Below, one piece after another: positions 25,686 to 34,586 of a DNA stretch of 64,000 bases. The DNA is taken from contig NC_013131.1 in assembly GCF_000024025.1 (NCBI RefSeq), positions 8,722,229 through 8,786,228 of the forward strand. The letters are read 5' to 3'. The notes below the pieces were generated by a model. It had not been told where the DNA came from, made no database searches, and saw only the letters and a program-made list of their open reading frames with translations. A program made the position numbers and the translations under genes. Each line of letters starts with the position of its first letter. Position 1 is the first letter of the stretch. The DNA comes from Catenulispora acidiphila DSM 44928 (GTDB lineage: Bacteria; Actinomycetota; Actinomycetes; Streptomycetales; Catenulisporaceae).

Positions 25686-26864
25686 TCACATCTCGTCGAT
25701 GCGCGGCAGGAGAACCTCAGTCGCGATGAGCCTGATCGCCACCGCCGCCGGGATCGCCACCAGCGCTCCGACGATACCGAACAGCGCCGCGCCGACCAGG
25801 ACGGCGAGAATCGTCACCATCGGGTGCACGTCCACCGTACGGCGATTCACCCTAGGGGCGATCAGGTAATCCTCGGCCAGGCGGGCGGCCACGTAGTAGG
25901 CGAGCGTGAAGATCGCCACTTTCAGCGAGACGGTCAGCGCCACCAGCGTCACCACCGCGCCGCCGATCGAGGAGCCGACCACCGGCACCAGCCCGAACAG
26001 CGCGACCACCAGGCCGAGCGCGGCGGGATAAGGGATCGACCAGGCCATGGCCCAGATCCAGGTGAAGAAGCCGGCGATGGAGGCGATGATCATCTGGCCG
26101 ATCACGTACTTGCCGACCTGCGCCAGGATGCGGTCGGTGAGCTCGGAGACCCGCGGGCGGCGGCGGACCGGCACCAGGTGGTAGGCGAAGTTCTTGATGC
26201 CCGGCATGTTCGCCACGAAGTAGAAGGTCAGCGCGATCCCGGCCAGGGTCCCGGTGAGCAGCGAGAACACCGCCTTGCCGGCGCCCAGGATGCCGTTGAG
26301 GTCCAGGGTCCCGGCCTTGTTGGAGTTGATCCAGGACTTGACCTTCTCGATGAGGTGGTACTTGTTCTCCAGCTTGCCCAGGTACGTGGACTTGTTGCGC
26401 AGGTCGTTCAGGTACCCGGGGATGGCGTTGATCAGGGAGTTGACCTCGCGGTCGATCGGCGGGAAGATCACCGCCACGAATCCGGCGAACAGCGCCAGCA
26501 CGCCCATCGCGACCACGAACACCGCCAGGCCGCGGCGCAGGCCGCGGTTCACCAGGCCGGTGACCATCGGGTCCAGCGCGGTCGCGAAGAACACCGCGAG
26601 CATCAGGACGGACAGCAGGCTGCCCAGCCCGGAGACCAGATGGACCAGGGCGTAGGCGGTGATGGCGCCGGCGGCGAGCCAGAAGGCGAAGGAGAACCAG
26701 CCGGCCGCGGGCATGGCGGACAGCGAGGGCGGATCGTCGGCGGCTCCGGCGCGGATGCCCGGATCCTTCGGCGCGGAGGCGCCCGGAACCCTGCGCTCGC
26801 CCGAGGGCTTCGGGGTGCGCCGCGAGGTCGCCTGGTCCGTACCTCCTCGCTGATTACCAGCCAT
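25686..26864 (-). CDS. AI-2E family transporter (PerM-like)
   Basis: The 392-residue membrane protein has seven or eight hydrophobic helices and the family pattern: PMVTGLVNRGLRRGLAVFVV, a middle soluble part with LENKYHLIEKV, then YVIGQMIIASIAGFFTWI, LGLVVALFGLVPVVGSSIGG, and DYLIAPRVNRRTVDVHPMV near the end. Such proteins export small molecules or ions; the AI-2 role is not general. The first 45 residues are a Pro/Arg-rich cytoplasmic tail. The ATG at 26864 is preceded by TAAGGT seven bases away, suggesting a leaderless mRNA. Confidence 0.87.
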   Translation of the reverse strand: MAGNQRGGTDQATSRRTPKPSGERRVPGASAPKDPGIRAGAADDPPSLSAMPAAGWFSFAFWLAAGAITAYALVHLVSGLGSLLSVLMLAVFFATALDPMVTGLVNRGLRRGLAVFVVAMGVLALFAGFVAVIFPPIDREVNSLINAIPGYLNDLRNKSTYLGKLENKYHLIEKVKSWINSNKAGTLDLNGILGAGKAVFSLLTGTLAGIALTFYFVANMPGIKNFAYHLVPVRRRPRVSELTDRILAQVGKYVIGQMIIASIAGFFTWIWAMAWSIPYPAALGLVVALFGLVPVVGSSIGGAVVTLVALTVSLKVAIFTLAYYVAARLAEDYLIAPRVNRRTVDVHPMVTILAVLVGAALFGIVGALVAIPAAVAIRLIATEVLLPRIDEM

Positions 26865-26962
26865 GCCGACGACCTTAGGGGACGCGGGTGGTCTACGGGT
26901 AACTCGTCGGCGACGGCGAAATCCCGTGTGGCGCGGGGCGGAGATTCAGAGCTTTCAGAGCC

Positions 26963-27295
26963 TCACAGATACAGACCGGTTTCGCCCTCGCCCTCGCCGA
27001 GCCGCTCGGCGGCCACCGCGTGGACGTCGCGTTCGCGGAGCAGGACGTAATCGGTGCCGCGCACCTCGACCTCCCCGCGGTCGGCGGGGTCGTAGAGCAC
27101 CCGGTCGCCGACCTGGAGCGTGCGCACGTTCGCGCCGATCGCCACGACTTCGGCCCAGGCCAGGCGGCTGCCGACGCGCGCGGTGGCGGGGATGAGGATG
27201 CCCCCGGACGAGCGCCGGTCCCCGGTCTCCGGGTCCTCACGGACCAGCACCCGGTCGTGCAGCATCCGGATCGGAAGCTTCTCTCCTGAACTCAC
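26963..27295 (-). CDS. GroES-family (Cpn10-like) protein
   Basis: The 110-residue protein has the Cpn10 order: HDRVLVREDPETGDRRSSGGILIP (mobile-loop region), AWAEVVAIGANVRTLQVGDRVLYDPA, and VRGTDYVLLRERDVHAV. It is a co-chaperonin-like protein that stands without groEL and is more acidic at the C-terminus (GEGEGE) than standard GroES, so it may be a divergent paralogue. I use a GTG at 27295 because TAACGT lies seven bases upstream, predicting a leaderless transcript. The internal ATG at 27265 lacks a ribosome site at proper spacing. Confidence 0.78.
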   Translation of the reverse strand: MSSGEKLPIRMLHDRVLVREDPETGDRRSSGGILIPATARVGSRLAWAEVVAIGANVRTLQVGDRVLYDPADRGEVEVRGTDYVLLRERDVHAVAAERLGEGEGETGLYL

Positions 27296-27379
27296 GCTTG
27301 TGACGTTATCGCACCAGCGCATGGCCGTCTGCGTGGGGAAGCCCGGGGAACGCGGGTGCCCTCCTCTAGCCTGGAGGGC

Positions 27380-27859
27380 GTGAGACTCAATCCCGGAGAC
27401 ACCGCCCCCGCATTCACCCTGACCGACGACCACGGCGCGGCCGTGAGCCTGGCCGACTTCGCCGGCCGCAAGGTGATCCTGTACGCGTACCCGGCTGCCA
27501 TGACCCCGGGGTGCACGAAGCAGGCCTGCGACTTCCGCGACAACATCGCCTCCTTCCAGAAGGAGGGCTTCGCCATCCTGGGCCTGTCCCCCGACAAGCC
27601 GGAGAAGCTGGCGAAGTTCCGCGAGCGCGACGCCCTGACCTTCCCGCTGCTGTCCGACCCGGACAAGGCGGTGCTCCAGGAGTACGGCGCCTTCGGCGAG
27701 AAGAAGCTGTACGGCAAGACGGTGGTCGGCGTCATCCGGTCCACGTTCGTGCTGGACGTGGACGCCAAGGGCGTCGCGAAGGTGGAGGTGGCGCAGTACG
27801 CCGTCAAGGCCACCGGACATGTCGCGAAGTTGCGGCGGGATCTGGGGCTGGACTCCTAA
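27380..27859 (+). CDS. bcp: Thioredoxin-dependent peroxiredoxin (Bcp/PrxQ type)
   Basis: The 159-residue peroxiredoxin has PGDTAPAFTLTDDHG, then the peroxidatic Cys45 in MTPGCTKQAC with the PrxQ resolving Cys50 five residues later, and STFVLD. It reduces hydroperoxides using thioredoxin. The GTG at 27380 gives the expected N-terminus. TAGCCT seven bases before it suggests leaderless translation, and a further in-frame GTG at 27356 is possible. Divergent from the GroES-like gene. Confidence 0.92.
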   Translation: MRLNPGDTAPAFTLTDDHGAAVSLADFAGRKVILYAYPAAMTPGCTKQACDFRDNIASFQKEGFAILGLSPDKPEKLAKFRERDALTFPLLSDPDKAVLQEYGAFGEKKLYGKTVVGVIRSTFVLDVDAKGVAKVEVAQYAVKATGHVAKLRRDLGLDS

Positions 27860-27913
27860 AGCCTGGACTCCTACAGCTTGGACTGCCGGCGCGGCTACGC
27901 GATAGCCTGAGGC

Positions 27914-27986
27914 GGGGCTGTACCCCAATGGTAGAGGGACAGGTTTTAGGTACCTGCAAGTGCGAGTTCGAGTCTCGTCAGCCCCA
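27914..27986 (+). tRNA. Class-I tRNA with UAG anticodon (Leu CUA by code; identity doubtful)
   Basis: A full cloverleaf can be drawn. The acceptor GGGGCTG/CAGCCCC has 7 pairs and discriminator A at 27986. A short D stem CCC/GGG has AATGGTAG in the loop. The anticodon stem CAGGT/ACCTG encloses loop TTTAGGT with anticodon TAG at 27947-27949. The variable region is five bases (CAAGT), and the T arm is GCGAG-TTCGAGT-CTCGT. CCA is not encoded. A UAG anticodon reads CUA (Leu), but bacterial tRNA-Leu is class II with a long variable arm, which is absent here. The amino acid charged is therefore uncertain. Confidence 0.85.
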
Positions 27987-28087
27987 TTTCAAAATCTTGT
28001 TCATGTCGGCCGCGCTCCGGCGGCCAGCCGCTAGGCTCCGTCACCGACTGAAGATCGCCGTGACCAAGCCTGGGGGACCGCCGGATC

Positions 28088-28963
28088 GTGAGCACACCGA
28101 CGAACGAGCCCAATCTGTTCGGGACGCCGGCTCCGCCTGGACAGGCGCCGCTGCCGGGGCAGTTCGGGGCGGCGGGTACGCCGGGCCAGGGCTATCCGGC
28201 GACGCCCGAGCAGAGTTTCCCCACGGAGACCGCGCCGGTGTACGGCGGCGGGCAGCCCGGTGCGGCATTCGCGCCGCCCGGCGGGATGCCGGGACCACAG
28301 TTCGCGCCGAACGGAGCACCGGCGGCAGCTGGAGCTCCCGCGTCGGCTCCGCACTACGCGCCGGGCGGGACGCCGGGTCTGGGTCCGCAGTTCGGACCGG
28401 GCGGGATGCCGGGTCTTCCGGGACCGGGACCGATGCCGCCGCCTCACGGCTACGGCTATCCGCCGCCGCGCCCGACGGTCACCAGCGCGGTCGCGATCGT
28501 CGCGCTGTGCCTGTTCTGGGTACCGCTGGTCGGGCTGGTGCTGAGCATCGTCGGGATGGTGAAGACCGCCCGGGGCAAGGCGCGCGGGCGCGGCGTGGCG
28601 ATCGCGGCACTGGTGTTGTCCATCCTGGTGACCGCCGGCGCCGGCCTCGTCGGCGCGGCGATCGCTTCGAAGCCCTCGGCGCTGGACGCGGGGTGCACGC
28701 GCGGGAAGACGGCCGTCCTCCAGCAGTCGAAGCTGATCGAGGCGGACTCCAAGAAGGGCGACACGGGCGCCGTGCAGTCCGATCTCAACACCCTCATCAA
28801 CGATCTGGCGAAGGCCGCCACCGAATCGAAGCGCAGCGATGTGCGCGCCACGGTGCAGGCCGTGCACGACGACTACGCCGCGATCGCCGCCGGCGACGGC
28901 GACCAGTCCAAACTGGCCACCGACCTGGACCAGATGGACCGCCTCTGCACCATCGGCAAGTAG
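28088..28963 (+). CDS. DUF4190-type membrane protein with Pro/Gly-rich N-terminus
   Basis: The 291-residue protein starts at a GTG (28088). Residues 1-~130 are Pro/Gly/Ala-rich and repetitive (PGGMPG, APGGTPG). Two adjacent helices (VAIVALCLFWVPLVGLVLSIVGM and GVAIAALVLSILVTAGAGLVGAAI) form the DUF4190 hairpin. A C-terminal extracytoplasmic helical domain has two Cys (DAGCTRGK and RLCTIGK) that could pair. The function is unknown; such proteins are common in actinomycetes. The gene starts about 100 bases after the tRNA and converges on rdgB with a 3-base gap. Confidence 0.78.
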   Translation: MSTPTNEPNLFGTPAPPGQAPLPGQFGAAGTPGQGYPATPEQSFPTETAPVYGGGQPGAAFAPPGGMPGPQFAPNGAPAAAGAPASAPHYAPGGTPGLGPQFGPGGMPGLPGPGPMPPPHGYGYPPPRPTVTSAVAIVALCLFWVPLVGLVLSIVGMVKTARGKARGRGVAIAALVLSILVTAGAGLVGAAIASKPSALDAGCTRGKTAVLQQSKLIEADSKKGDTGAVQSDLNTLINDLAKAATESKRSDVRATVQAVHDDYAAIAAGDGDQSKLATDLDQMDRLCTIGK

Positions 28964-28966
28964 CCG

Positions 28967-29584
28967 CTAGCCCTTCAGCAGCGGGACCAGCGCACGGAAC
29001 GCGCGGCTGCGGTGGCTGATCGCGTCCTTCTCCTCGGCGCTCAGCTCCGCGGTGGTGCGGGTCTCGCCCTCGGGCACGAAGACCGGGTCGTAGCCGAAGC
29101 CGCCCTCGCCGCGCGGGGCGCGGACGAGGCGGCCGGTGACGACGCCCTCGACCACGTGCTCGGCGCCGTCCGGCGTGACCAGGGCGGCGGCGCAGGTGAA
29201 GTTGGCGCCGAGGGATTCCTCCGGCACGTCGCCGACCTGGTCCAGGACCAGCTGCAGGTTCGCCACGTCGCGGCCGGGACCGGACGGCAGGTCGCCGAAG
29301 CGGCCGGACCAGCGCGCGGACAGGATGCCGGGCATGCCGTTCAGCGCGTCCACGCACAGCCCGGAGTCGTCGGCGACGGCGGGCAGCCCGGTGGCGGCGG
29401 CGACCGCGCGCGCCTTGATCAGCGCGTTCGCGGCGAAGGTCAGGCCGGTCTCGGGGATGTCCGGGAGCGCCGCGTAGAGCTCGGGCCCGGCGAGTTCGAC
29501 GTCGGTCAGGCCGGCGGCGAGCAGGATCCGCTGGAGCTCGGTGATCTTCTTGGCGTTGCGGGTGGCGAGGACGATCTGGCGCAT
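28967..29584 (-). CDS. rdgB: XTP/dITP pyrophosphatase (RdgB/HAM1)
   Basis: The 205-residue enzyme has VLATRNAKKITEL at the N-terminus, TFAANALIKARAVA, VADDSGLCVDALNG, and GFGYDPVFVP, all standard Ham1 motifs. It hydrolyses non-canonical purine nucleoside triphosphates to keep them out of DNA and RNA. The ATG at 29584 was chosen over the longer frame because the protein then starts MRQIVLATRN as in homologues. It lies in the conserved murI-MBL-rph-rdgB order with two additional genes inserted. Confidence 0.93.
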   Translation of the reverse strand: MRQIVLATRNAKKITELQRILLAAGLTDVELAGPELYAALPDIPETGLTFAANALIKARAVAAATGLPAVADDSGLCVDALNGMPGILSARWSGRFGDLPSGPGRDVANLQLVLDQVGDVPEESLGANFTCAAALVTPDGAEHVVEGVVTGRLVRAPRGEGGFGYDPVFVPEGETRTTAELSAEEKDAISHRSRAFRALVPLLKG

Positions 29585-29594
29585 GGGCGCCAGT

Positions 29595-29690
29595 CTAGGG
29601 CGCTCAGGGCTAGGACACTCAGAGCTATTAGGGGCACTCGGGGCTAGGGGCACTCAGGGCTAGGGCGCTCAGAGCTAGGGCGCTCAGGGC
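29595..29690. repeat. 15-16 bp tandem repeats between lipoprotein gene and rdgB
   Basis: CTAGGGCGCTCAGGG and variants (CTAGGACACTCAGAG, CTAGGGGCACTCAGGG) recur about six times. The last unit overlaps the lipoprotein stop codon. Confidence 0.85.
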
Positions 29691-30265
29691 CGCGAGCAGA
29701 CGTTGCCCATGATCTGGAAGTCGGTCCCCACCGGGCCCTTGTCCGGGGTCTGGCCCTGCTTGGCCTGGTCGAACATGGTCTGCATGTCGGCGGCCATCTT
29801 GGTCATCGCCTGGGCGGCCTCGGGCAGCTTGGTCTGCTGGGCGCCCGCGCGGATCTTCTGCTGGGCGCCGGGGATCGCGGCGACGCCCTGCACCTGGCCC
29901 TGCTCTTCGGCGGTCACGTAATCGCTGAAGCCGGCCAGCGCGGTCTTGCAGCCCTGGTCGGTCCACAGCTTGGTGAGCGTCTTGAACGACGAGGCGAGCG
30001 CGGAGGGGTCCTGCGAACCCGACCCGCCCGGCGTGGAACCGGTGGCCGGCGTGTTCGGCGTCGGGGAGTCGGTGCTCGCCGACGACGGCGCGCTGGAGCC
30101 GGTGGCCGAGCTGTTCGCTCCCGGGCTCGGCGAACCGCCGGTGGCCGGAGACGTCCCGCCGTCGGCACTCGCCCCGATCGTGCCCTGAGAAGCACACGCC
30201 GTCAGCGACATTGCGGTCAGTGCCAGCAGTCCCGGTATCACGCTCGCACGCAGCCGCACGTTCAT
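29684..30265 (-). CDS. Putative secreted lipoprotein
   Basis: The 193-residue protein has a lipoprotein signal peptide (MNVRLRASVIPGLLALTAMS then LTAC with the modified Cys at ~24). A Ser/Thr/Pro/Gly-rich stalk runs to residue ~80. A small helical domain with two Cys (DQGCKTAL and NVCSRP) follows, likely forming a disulfide. The function is unknown. An AGGGGGTGG site precedes the ATG at 30265. It is inserted between rph and rdgB. Confidence 0.8.
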   Translation of the reverse strand: MNVRLRASVIPGLLALTAMSLTACASQGTIGASADGGTSPATGGSPSPGANSSATGSSAPSSASTDSPTPNTPATGSTPGGSGSQDPSALASSFKTLTKLWTDQGCKTALAGFSDYVTAEEQGQVQGVAAIPGAQQKIRAGAQQTKLPEAAQAMTKMAADMQTMFDQAKQGQTPDKGPVGTDFQIMGNVCSRP

Positions 30266-30303
30266 GATCCACCCCCTGTGGAAAGCATCGCCTGGGAAAA
30301 GCA

Positions 30304-30337
30304 TTCGGAGCCCCCGCTTGGCGCAAAGGGCTCCGAA
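30304..30337 (-). terminator. rph terminator
   Basis: TTCGGAGCCC and GGGCTCCGAA form a perfect 10-base stem downstream of the leftward rph stop. It is followed in the transcript by a short T-rich run (TGCTTTTCC). Confidence 0.8.
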
Positions 30338-30361
30338 CAATATAGGAGGTGGGACCTGGCC

Positions 30362-31093
30362 TCAGCTCAGAAGCGCCTTGACCTGGTGCGAAGCCAGCTC
30401 GCGGCAGCCGGCGGCGGCCAGGTCGAGCAGCGCGTCCAGCTCGGCGCGGTCGAAGGGGGCGCCCTCGGCGGTGCCCTGGACCTCGACGAACTTGCCGTCG
30501 GCGGTGCACACGACGTTCATGTCGGTCTCGGCGCGGACGTCTTCCTCATAGCAGAGGTCGAGCATCGGCACGCCGTCGATGATGCCGACGCTGACCGCCG
30601 AGACCGAGCCGGCCAGCGGCTCGCGCGAGGCCTTGATCATCTTCTTGTCGCGCATCCACGTGACCGCGTCCTGCAGCGCCACGTAGGCGCCGGTGATGGC
30701 CGCGGTGCGGGTGCCGCCGTCGGCCTGCAGGACGTCGCAGTCCACGATGATGGTGTTCTCACCGAGGGCCTTGGTGTCCACCACGGCCCGCAGCGCGCGC
30801 CCGATGAGCCGGGAGATCTCCTGGGTGCGCCCGCCGACCTTGCCCTTGACGGACTCGCGGTCGCCGCGGGTGTTGGTGGCCCGGGGCAGCATCGCGTACT
30901 CGGCGGTGACCCAGCCCTTGCCGCTCCCCCGCAGCCAGCGCGGGACGCCTTCGGTGACGCTGGCGGTGCACAGCACCTTGGTCTGGCCGAACTCCACGAG
31001 GACGCTGCCCTCGGGATGGATCGACCACTTGCGGGTCAGGGTGACCGGACGGAGCTGGCCTACTTTGCGGCCGTCGACGCGTGCTGCTGACAT
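30362..31093 (-). CDS. rph: Ribonuclease PH
   Basis: The 243-residue phosphorolytic exoribonuclease trims tRNA 3' ends. It has [11 protein letters not shown] at the start, [14 protein letters not shown], the [31 protein letters not shown] substrate region, and [21 protein letters not shown]. The ATG at 31093 sits six bases after TAGGGT, predicting a leaderless mRNA. It is the central gene of the conserved cluster with murI, the MBL hydrolase and rdgB. Confidence 0.96.
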   Translation of the reverse strand: MSAARVDGRKVGQLRPVTLTRKWSIHPEGSVLVEFGQTKVLCTASVTEGVPRWLRGSGKGWVTAEYAMLPRATNTRGDRESVKGKVGGRTQEISRLIGRALRAVVDTKALGENTIIVDCDVLQADGGTRTAAITGAYVALQDAVTWMRDKKMIKASREPLAGSVSAVSVGIIDGVPMLDLCYEEDVRAETDMNVVCTADGKFVEVQGTAEGAPFDRAELDALLDLAAAGCRELASHQVKALLS

Positions 31094-31202
31094 GTCTAGA
31101 CCCTAGCCCACCGGCGGGGGCCGGGCGGCCGGCGGTGCGGGGCGCGCGACCCCCTCGCCGGGCTCCGCCGCGGTCGCGCCGGGCCGGATCGGGCGCTCGG
31201 CG

Positions 31203-31694
31203 TCAGTCCAGCGGGACGTGCGCGAGCAGCCGCAGCGTCGGCAGGTCGGTGGCCTTGCGCAGCCGGGAGGCCAGGTCCCGGTGGAAGAACTCCTCGACCA
31301 GGTGCGGCACGGTCAGCACGATGATCTCCTCGGCGAGGTACTTGGCCGCGATCTCCTTCAGGCCCTCCACCGGCGGACCGGCGAGCAGTTCGCCGGAGGC
31401 CTGCCGGCCGGCCTTCTGGAAGGCCTCGACGGTCGCGGTCATCACCGCGCGGGCGGCGACCACGGCCTCGTTCAGCGGCTCGCCGTGCGAGTCCTCCTCG
31501 GCGCCCTTGAAGTTGCCCAGCGCCAGGTCGTCAAGGGTGGCCAGGACCTTGCCGTTCTCCTTGCCGACCGGCACCACCACGACGTAGCTCTCGGGGTCCA
31601 TGCCGTCCGCGACGTTGTCGGCGTGCAGGCCGACGACGTATTCGAGGTCGTGCTGATTGATCGTCTGCTCGACGACGAGCATGGTGGTCGGCAC
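31203..31694 (-). CDS. Unknown protein between rph and MBL gene
   Basis: The 163-residue soluble alpha/beta protein starts at a GTG (31694) with GGAGAGGA seven bases upstream. It has segments such as ESYVVVVPVGKENGKV, EAVVAARAVMTATVEAF and EEIIVLTVPHLVEEFFHRDLASRLRKAT. The LP/VP-rich strand-helix pattern recalls universal-stress-like folds, but no nucleotide loop is evident. Family not recognised with confidence. Confidence 0.65.
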   Translation of the reverse strand: MPTTMLVVEQTINQHDLEYVVGLHADNVADGMDPESYVVVVPVGKENGKVLATLDDLALGNFKGAEEDSHGEPLNEAVVAARAVMTATVEAFQKAGRQASGELLAGPPVEGLKEIAAKYLAEEIIVLTVPHLVEEFFHRDLASRLRKATDLPTLRLLAHVPLD

Positions 31695-31767
31695 TGTCGG
31701 GTCCTCTCCGGTGCTGCTGCACGGGAACGGCGGCGCCCCGCCGCTCCCTCATCTCCCCATCATGGTC

Positions 31768-32541
31768 TCAGATCTGGAACACCGCTCCTGGCGTGGCCAG
31801 GTTCACCGGTCCGTCGTAGGAGTTCTTGGCCGCGGCCAGGTTCAGCTCGGCGTCCGTCCACGGCGGGATGTGCGTCAGCACCAGGCGCCCGACGCCGCCG
31901 GCGGTCGCGCTCTCGCCGGCCTCGCGGCCGTTGAGGTGCAGACCCAGCAGGCCGTTGTCGCGCGGTTCCTGGAAGGAGGCCTCGGCCAGGAGTAAGTCGG
32001 CGCCCTTGGCCAGGTTGTCCAGCGCGGCGCAGGGTCCGGTGTCGCCGGAGTAGACCAGGGTGTGGCCGTCGGCCTCCAGGCGGATCGCGTAGGCCTCCAC
32101 GGGGTGGTCGACGCGCGTCACGCAGACGGTGAACGGTCCGATCTCGAAGGTGTTCCCGGTCGCGCCCTCCGGGGCGCCCTCCAGCACGTCGCGGAAGCTG
32201 AAGACGGACTCGCACTCGGCGTCGTCGGTGTCGTAGGCCTTGGCGATGCGCTCGCGGGTACCGGCCGGACCCCACACCGGCAGCAGCGGCAGCGGCTCGC
32301 CGCCGGGCCGGTATTTGCGCGCGACGTAGTACCCGCACATGTCGACGCAGTGGTCGGCGTGCAGGTGCGACAGGATCACCGCTTGCAGGTCGTAGACGTC
32401 GCCGTAGCGCTGGAGCTCGCCGAGCGCGCCGTTGCCGAAGTCGAGCAGGACCCGGTAGCCGCCGTGCTCGACCAGGTAGCTCGAGCACGGGTTGCCGGGG
32501 CTGCCGAAGGAGCCGGAGGAACCGATCACGGTGAGCTTCAT
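31768..32541 (-). CDS. MBL-fold metal-dependent hydrolase
   Basis: The 257-residue metallo-beta-lactamase-fold protein has the zinc motif SHLHADHC (HxHxDH), then [21 protein letters not shown], and LVLTHIPP. It resembles the Rv1339-type phosphodiesterase that neighbours murI and rph in mycobacteria, a family linked to cyclic-nucleotide breakdown. That role is inferred from position and motif. The ATG overlaps the murI stop by four bases, so translation is coupled. Confidence 0.88.
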   Translation of the reverse strand: MKLTVIGSSGSFGSPGNPCSSYLVEHGGYRVLLDFGNGALGELQRYGDVYDLQAVILSHLHADHCVDMCGYYVARKYRPGGEPLPLLPVWGPAGTRERIAKAYDTDDAECESVFSFRDVLEGAPEGATGNTFEIGPFTVCVTRVDHPVEAYAIRLEADGHTLVYSGDTGPCAALDNLAKGADLLLAEASFQEPRDNGLLGLHLNGREAGESATAGGVGRLVLTHIPPWTDAELNLAAAKNSYDGPVNLATPGAVFQI

Positions 32542-33425
32542 GGGGACTCCGCAACTGTGGCGTATCGGGGGTCGGTGGCTTCTTGCGCGGCGGGCAGCTG
32601 TCCCTGGTGCACGTGGCCGATCTCGGGCCCGAGGAAGCGCTGCCCGATCTGCAGGAACTGGTCCGGGTCGCCGGTGGTGGTGAAGGTGTGCGCCGGCTCC
32701 GGGAGGTCGCCGGGGCGCATCAGCGCGTTCTCGGCCAGGACGCGGAAGACGTCCTTGGCGGTCTCCTCGGCGCTGTTGATCAGGATCACGTCCTCCCCCA
32801 TCACGTAGGAGATGACGCCGGTGAGCAGGGGGTAGTGCGTGCAGCCCAGGATCAGCGTGTCGACCCCGGCCGCCGCGACCGGGTCCAGGTACTCGCGCGC
32901 GACCTTCAGCAGCTCCTCGCCGGCGGTCTCCCCGGCCTCGACGAACTCCACGAAGCGCGGGCACTCCTGGGTCGTGAGCTGGATCTGCGGCGCCGCGGCG
33001 AAGGCGTCGACGTAGGCCATCGAGCGCCGGGTCGAGCGTGTGCTGATCACGCCGACGTGCTGGTTCCGGGTGGCGGCCACGGCCAGGCGCACGGCCGGCC
33101 GGATCACCTCCACCACCGGGATCTCGTAGCGCTCGCGGGCGTCGCGCAGCACCGCGCCGGAAGCCGAGTTGCACGCGATGACCAGCATCTTCACGCCGGA
33201 CTCGACGAGCTTGTCCATGCACTCCAGGGCGTACGCGCGCACCTGGGCGATCGGCCGCGGGCCGTAGGGCGCGCGGGCGGTGTCGCCGAAGTAGCTGACG
33301 GCCTCGTGCGGCAGCTGGTCCAGCAGCGCCCGGACGACGGTCAGCCCGCCGAAACCGGAGTCGAAGATGCCGATGGGCGCGTCCCGGGGTACCGGGTCGA
33401 TGTGCGGAGGCGGTGGTGCGGCCAT
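32538..33425 (-). CDS. murI: Glutamate racemase
   Basis: The 295-residue enzyme interconverts L- and D-glutamate for peptidoglycan. It has [17 protein letters not shown] and [10 protein letters not shown], and the two catalytic cysteines are Cys85 in IACNSAS and Cys195 in LGCTHYPLL. The Pro-rich first 15 residues are an extension. It is the upstream gene of the murI-MBL pair. Confidence 0.95.
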   Translation of the reverse strand: MAAPPPPHIDPVPRDAPIGIFDSGFGGLTVVRALLDQLPHEAVSYFGDTARAPYGPRPIAQVRAYALECMDKLVESGVKMLVIACNSASGAVLRDARERYEIPVVEVIRPAVRLAVAATRNQHVGVISTRSTRRSMAYVDAFAAAPQIQLTTQECPRFVEFVEAGETAGEELLKVAREYLDPVAAAGVDTLILGCTHYPLLTGVISYVMGEDVILINSAEETAKDVFRVLAENALMRPGDLPEPAHTFTTTGDPDQFLQIGQRFLGPEIGHVHQGQLPAAQEATDPRYATVAESP

Positions 33426-33519
33426 GAGGGAAAAGAGTACGGCTCCGCGCGCGGAGCGTCCGCGATCGGGCGGGTGGATGTGTCGACTGTCTCAGCCGTG
33501 GTTTTGCTCACGGTCCCCT

Positions 33520-33547
33520 TGACCTGCGACGGATCGGTTACAGGTCA
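33520..33547 (-). terminator. Short hairpin at the end of the leftward gene at 33545
   Basis: TGACCTG and CAGGTCA are perfect 7-base arms, the second overlapping the stop codon. It is a weak terminator candidate. Confidence 0.4.
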
Positions 33548-34471
33548 GGCGGCGACCGGCGGGCCGGCCCAGGCGAGCAGGGCGTCGCAGACGTCGATCA
33601 GCCGCCGGCGCAGCGGGGCGCCGCGGCGGGCGAACTCGGCCTGCAGGGCGGCGTACTCGGCGCGTCCCGCCGGGGTCTCGATCGCGATCGGCGCGTAGCC
33701 GAGCTCGGCGAGGTCGTAGGGACTGGCGCGCATATCCATCTCGCGGATCTCGGCAGCGAGCGCGAAGCAGTCCGCGATCAGCTCGGAGGGCACGAACGGG
33801 TCCAGCTTGTAGGCCCACTTGTAGAGGTCCATGCCGGCGTGCAGGCAGCCGGGCTGCTCGTTGGCGACCTGCGCGTCGCGGGTCGGGCGCAGGGTATTGC
33901 GCGGGACCGCGTCGGGAGTGAAGAAGCGGTAGGCGTCGTAGTGGGAGCAGCGGATGTTCTGGGTCTCGACGACCTCGTCGGTGCCTTCGGAGCCGAGGCG
34001 CAGCCGGCGCGCGGAGTGCCGCACCTGCTCGGGCTCGAGGCGGTAGACCATGGCCCACTCGTGCAGACCGAAGCAGGCCAGCCGCGGCTCCCGGCCGGCG
34101 GTGGCGGCGAGCAGCGCGCGGACGAACTCCACGGTGCGGCGGCGGGCGTCGGTGAACTCGGCGGGGTCGAGGGTGACGCCTTCGGGGGTCTCGAGGTACC
34201 CGCGCCAGGCCAGCCGCTCGCGGGCCGCGTCGCCGGCGAGGACCACGCCGACACCGGGATGCCAGCGCAGGAGCCGCGCGGGGCGGTGCGAGTAGTAGGT
34301 GAACAGGAAATCCATGACCGGGTGCGCCTCGTTGTCGGCCCGGCGGCGCAGGTGGGGCTCGGTCCAGGTGGCGACGCGGGCTTGGTGCGCGGCTTCGCGG
34401 GCCCGCCAGACGGGCTCGGGGAGGATGACGGATGCGGTCACGACATCCTGTTCGGCCTGGTCCACGCTCAC
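33545..34471 (-). CDS. Uncharacterised actinobacterial protein (often labelled 3-methyladenine DNA glycosylase)
   Basis: About 308 residues. Recognisable segments are HPVMDFLFTYYSHRPARLLRWHPG, FGLHEWAMVY, QNIRCSHYDAYRFFTPDA, and CLHAGMDLYKWAYKL. I know this family from actinomycete genomes, where it carries a glycosylase label that its motifs do not support (no helix-hairpin-helix is visible). The His/Tyr/Asp-rich conserved blocks suggest an enzyme. I start at a GTG (34471) because TACCGT lies six bases upstream, indicating a leaderless transcript; the longer frame has no support. Confidence 0.72.
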   Translation of the reverse strand: MSVDQAEQDVVTASVILPEPVWRAREAAHQARVATWTEPHLRRRADNEAHPVMDFLFTYYSHRPARLLRWHPGVGVVLAGDAARERLAWRGYLETPEGVTLDPAEFTDARRRTVEFVRALLAATAGREPRLACFGLHEWAMVYRLEPEQVRHSARRLRLGSEGTDEVVETQNIRCSHYDAYRFFTPDAVPRNTLRPTRDAQVANEQPGCLHAGMDLYKWAYKLDPFVPSELIADCFALAAEIREMDMRASPYDLAELGYAPIAIETPAGRAEYAALQAEFARRGAPLRRRLIDVCDALLAWAGPPVAA

Positions 34472-34586
34472 GCCTCGACGGTACCCGGTGGCCGGCGGGC
34501 GGCCGAATCGCGTTTCGCGCCGGTCTGACAAACGCCTGGGCTGAGCCGCGTTTCGCAGCTCAGCTCAGCCCAGGCGGGGTCGGGCG

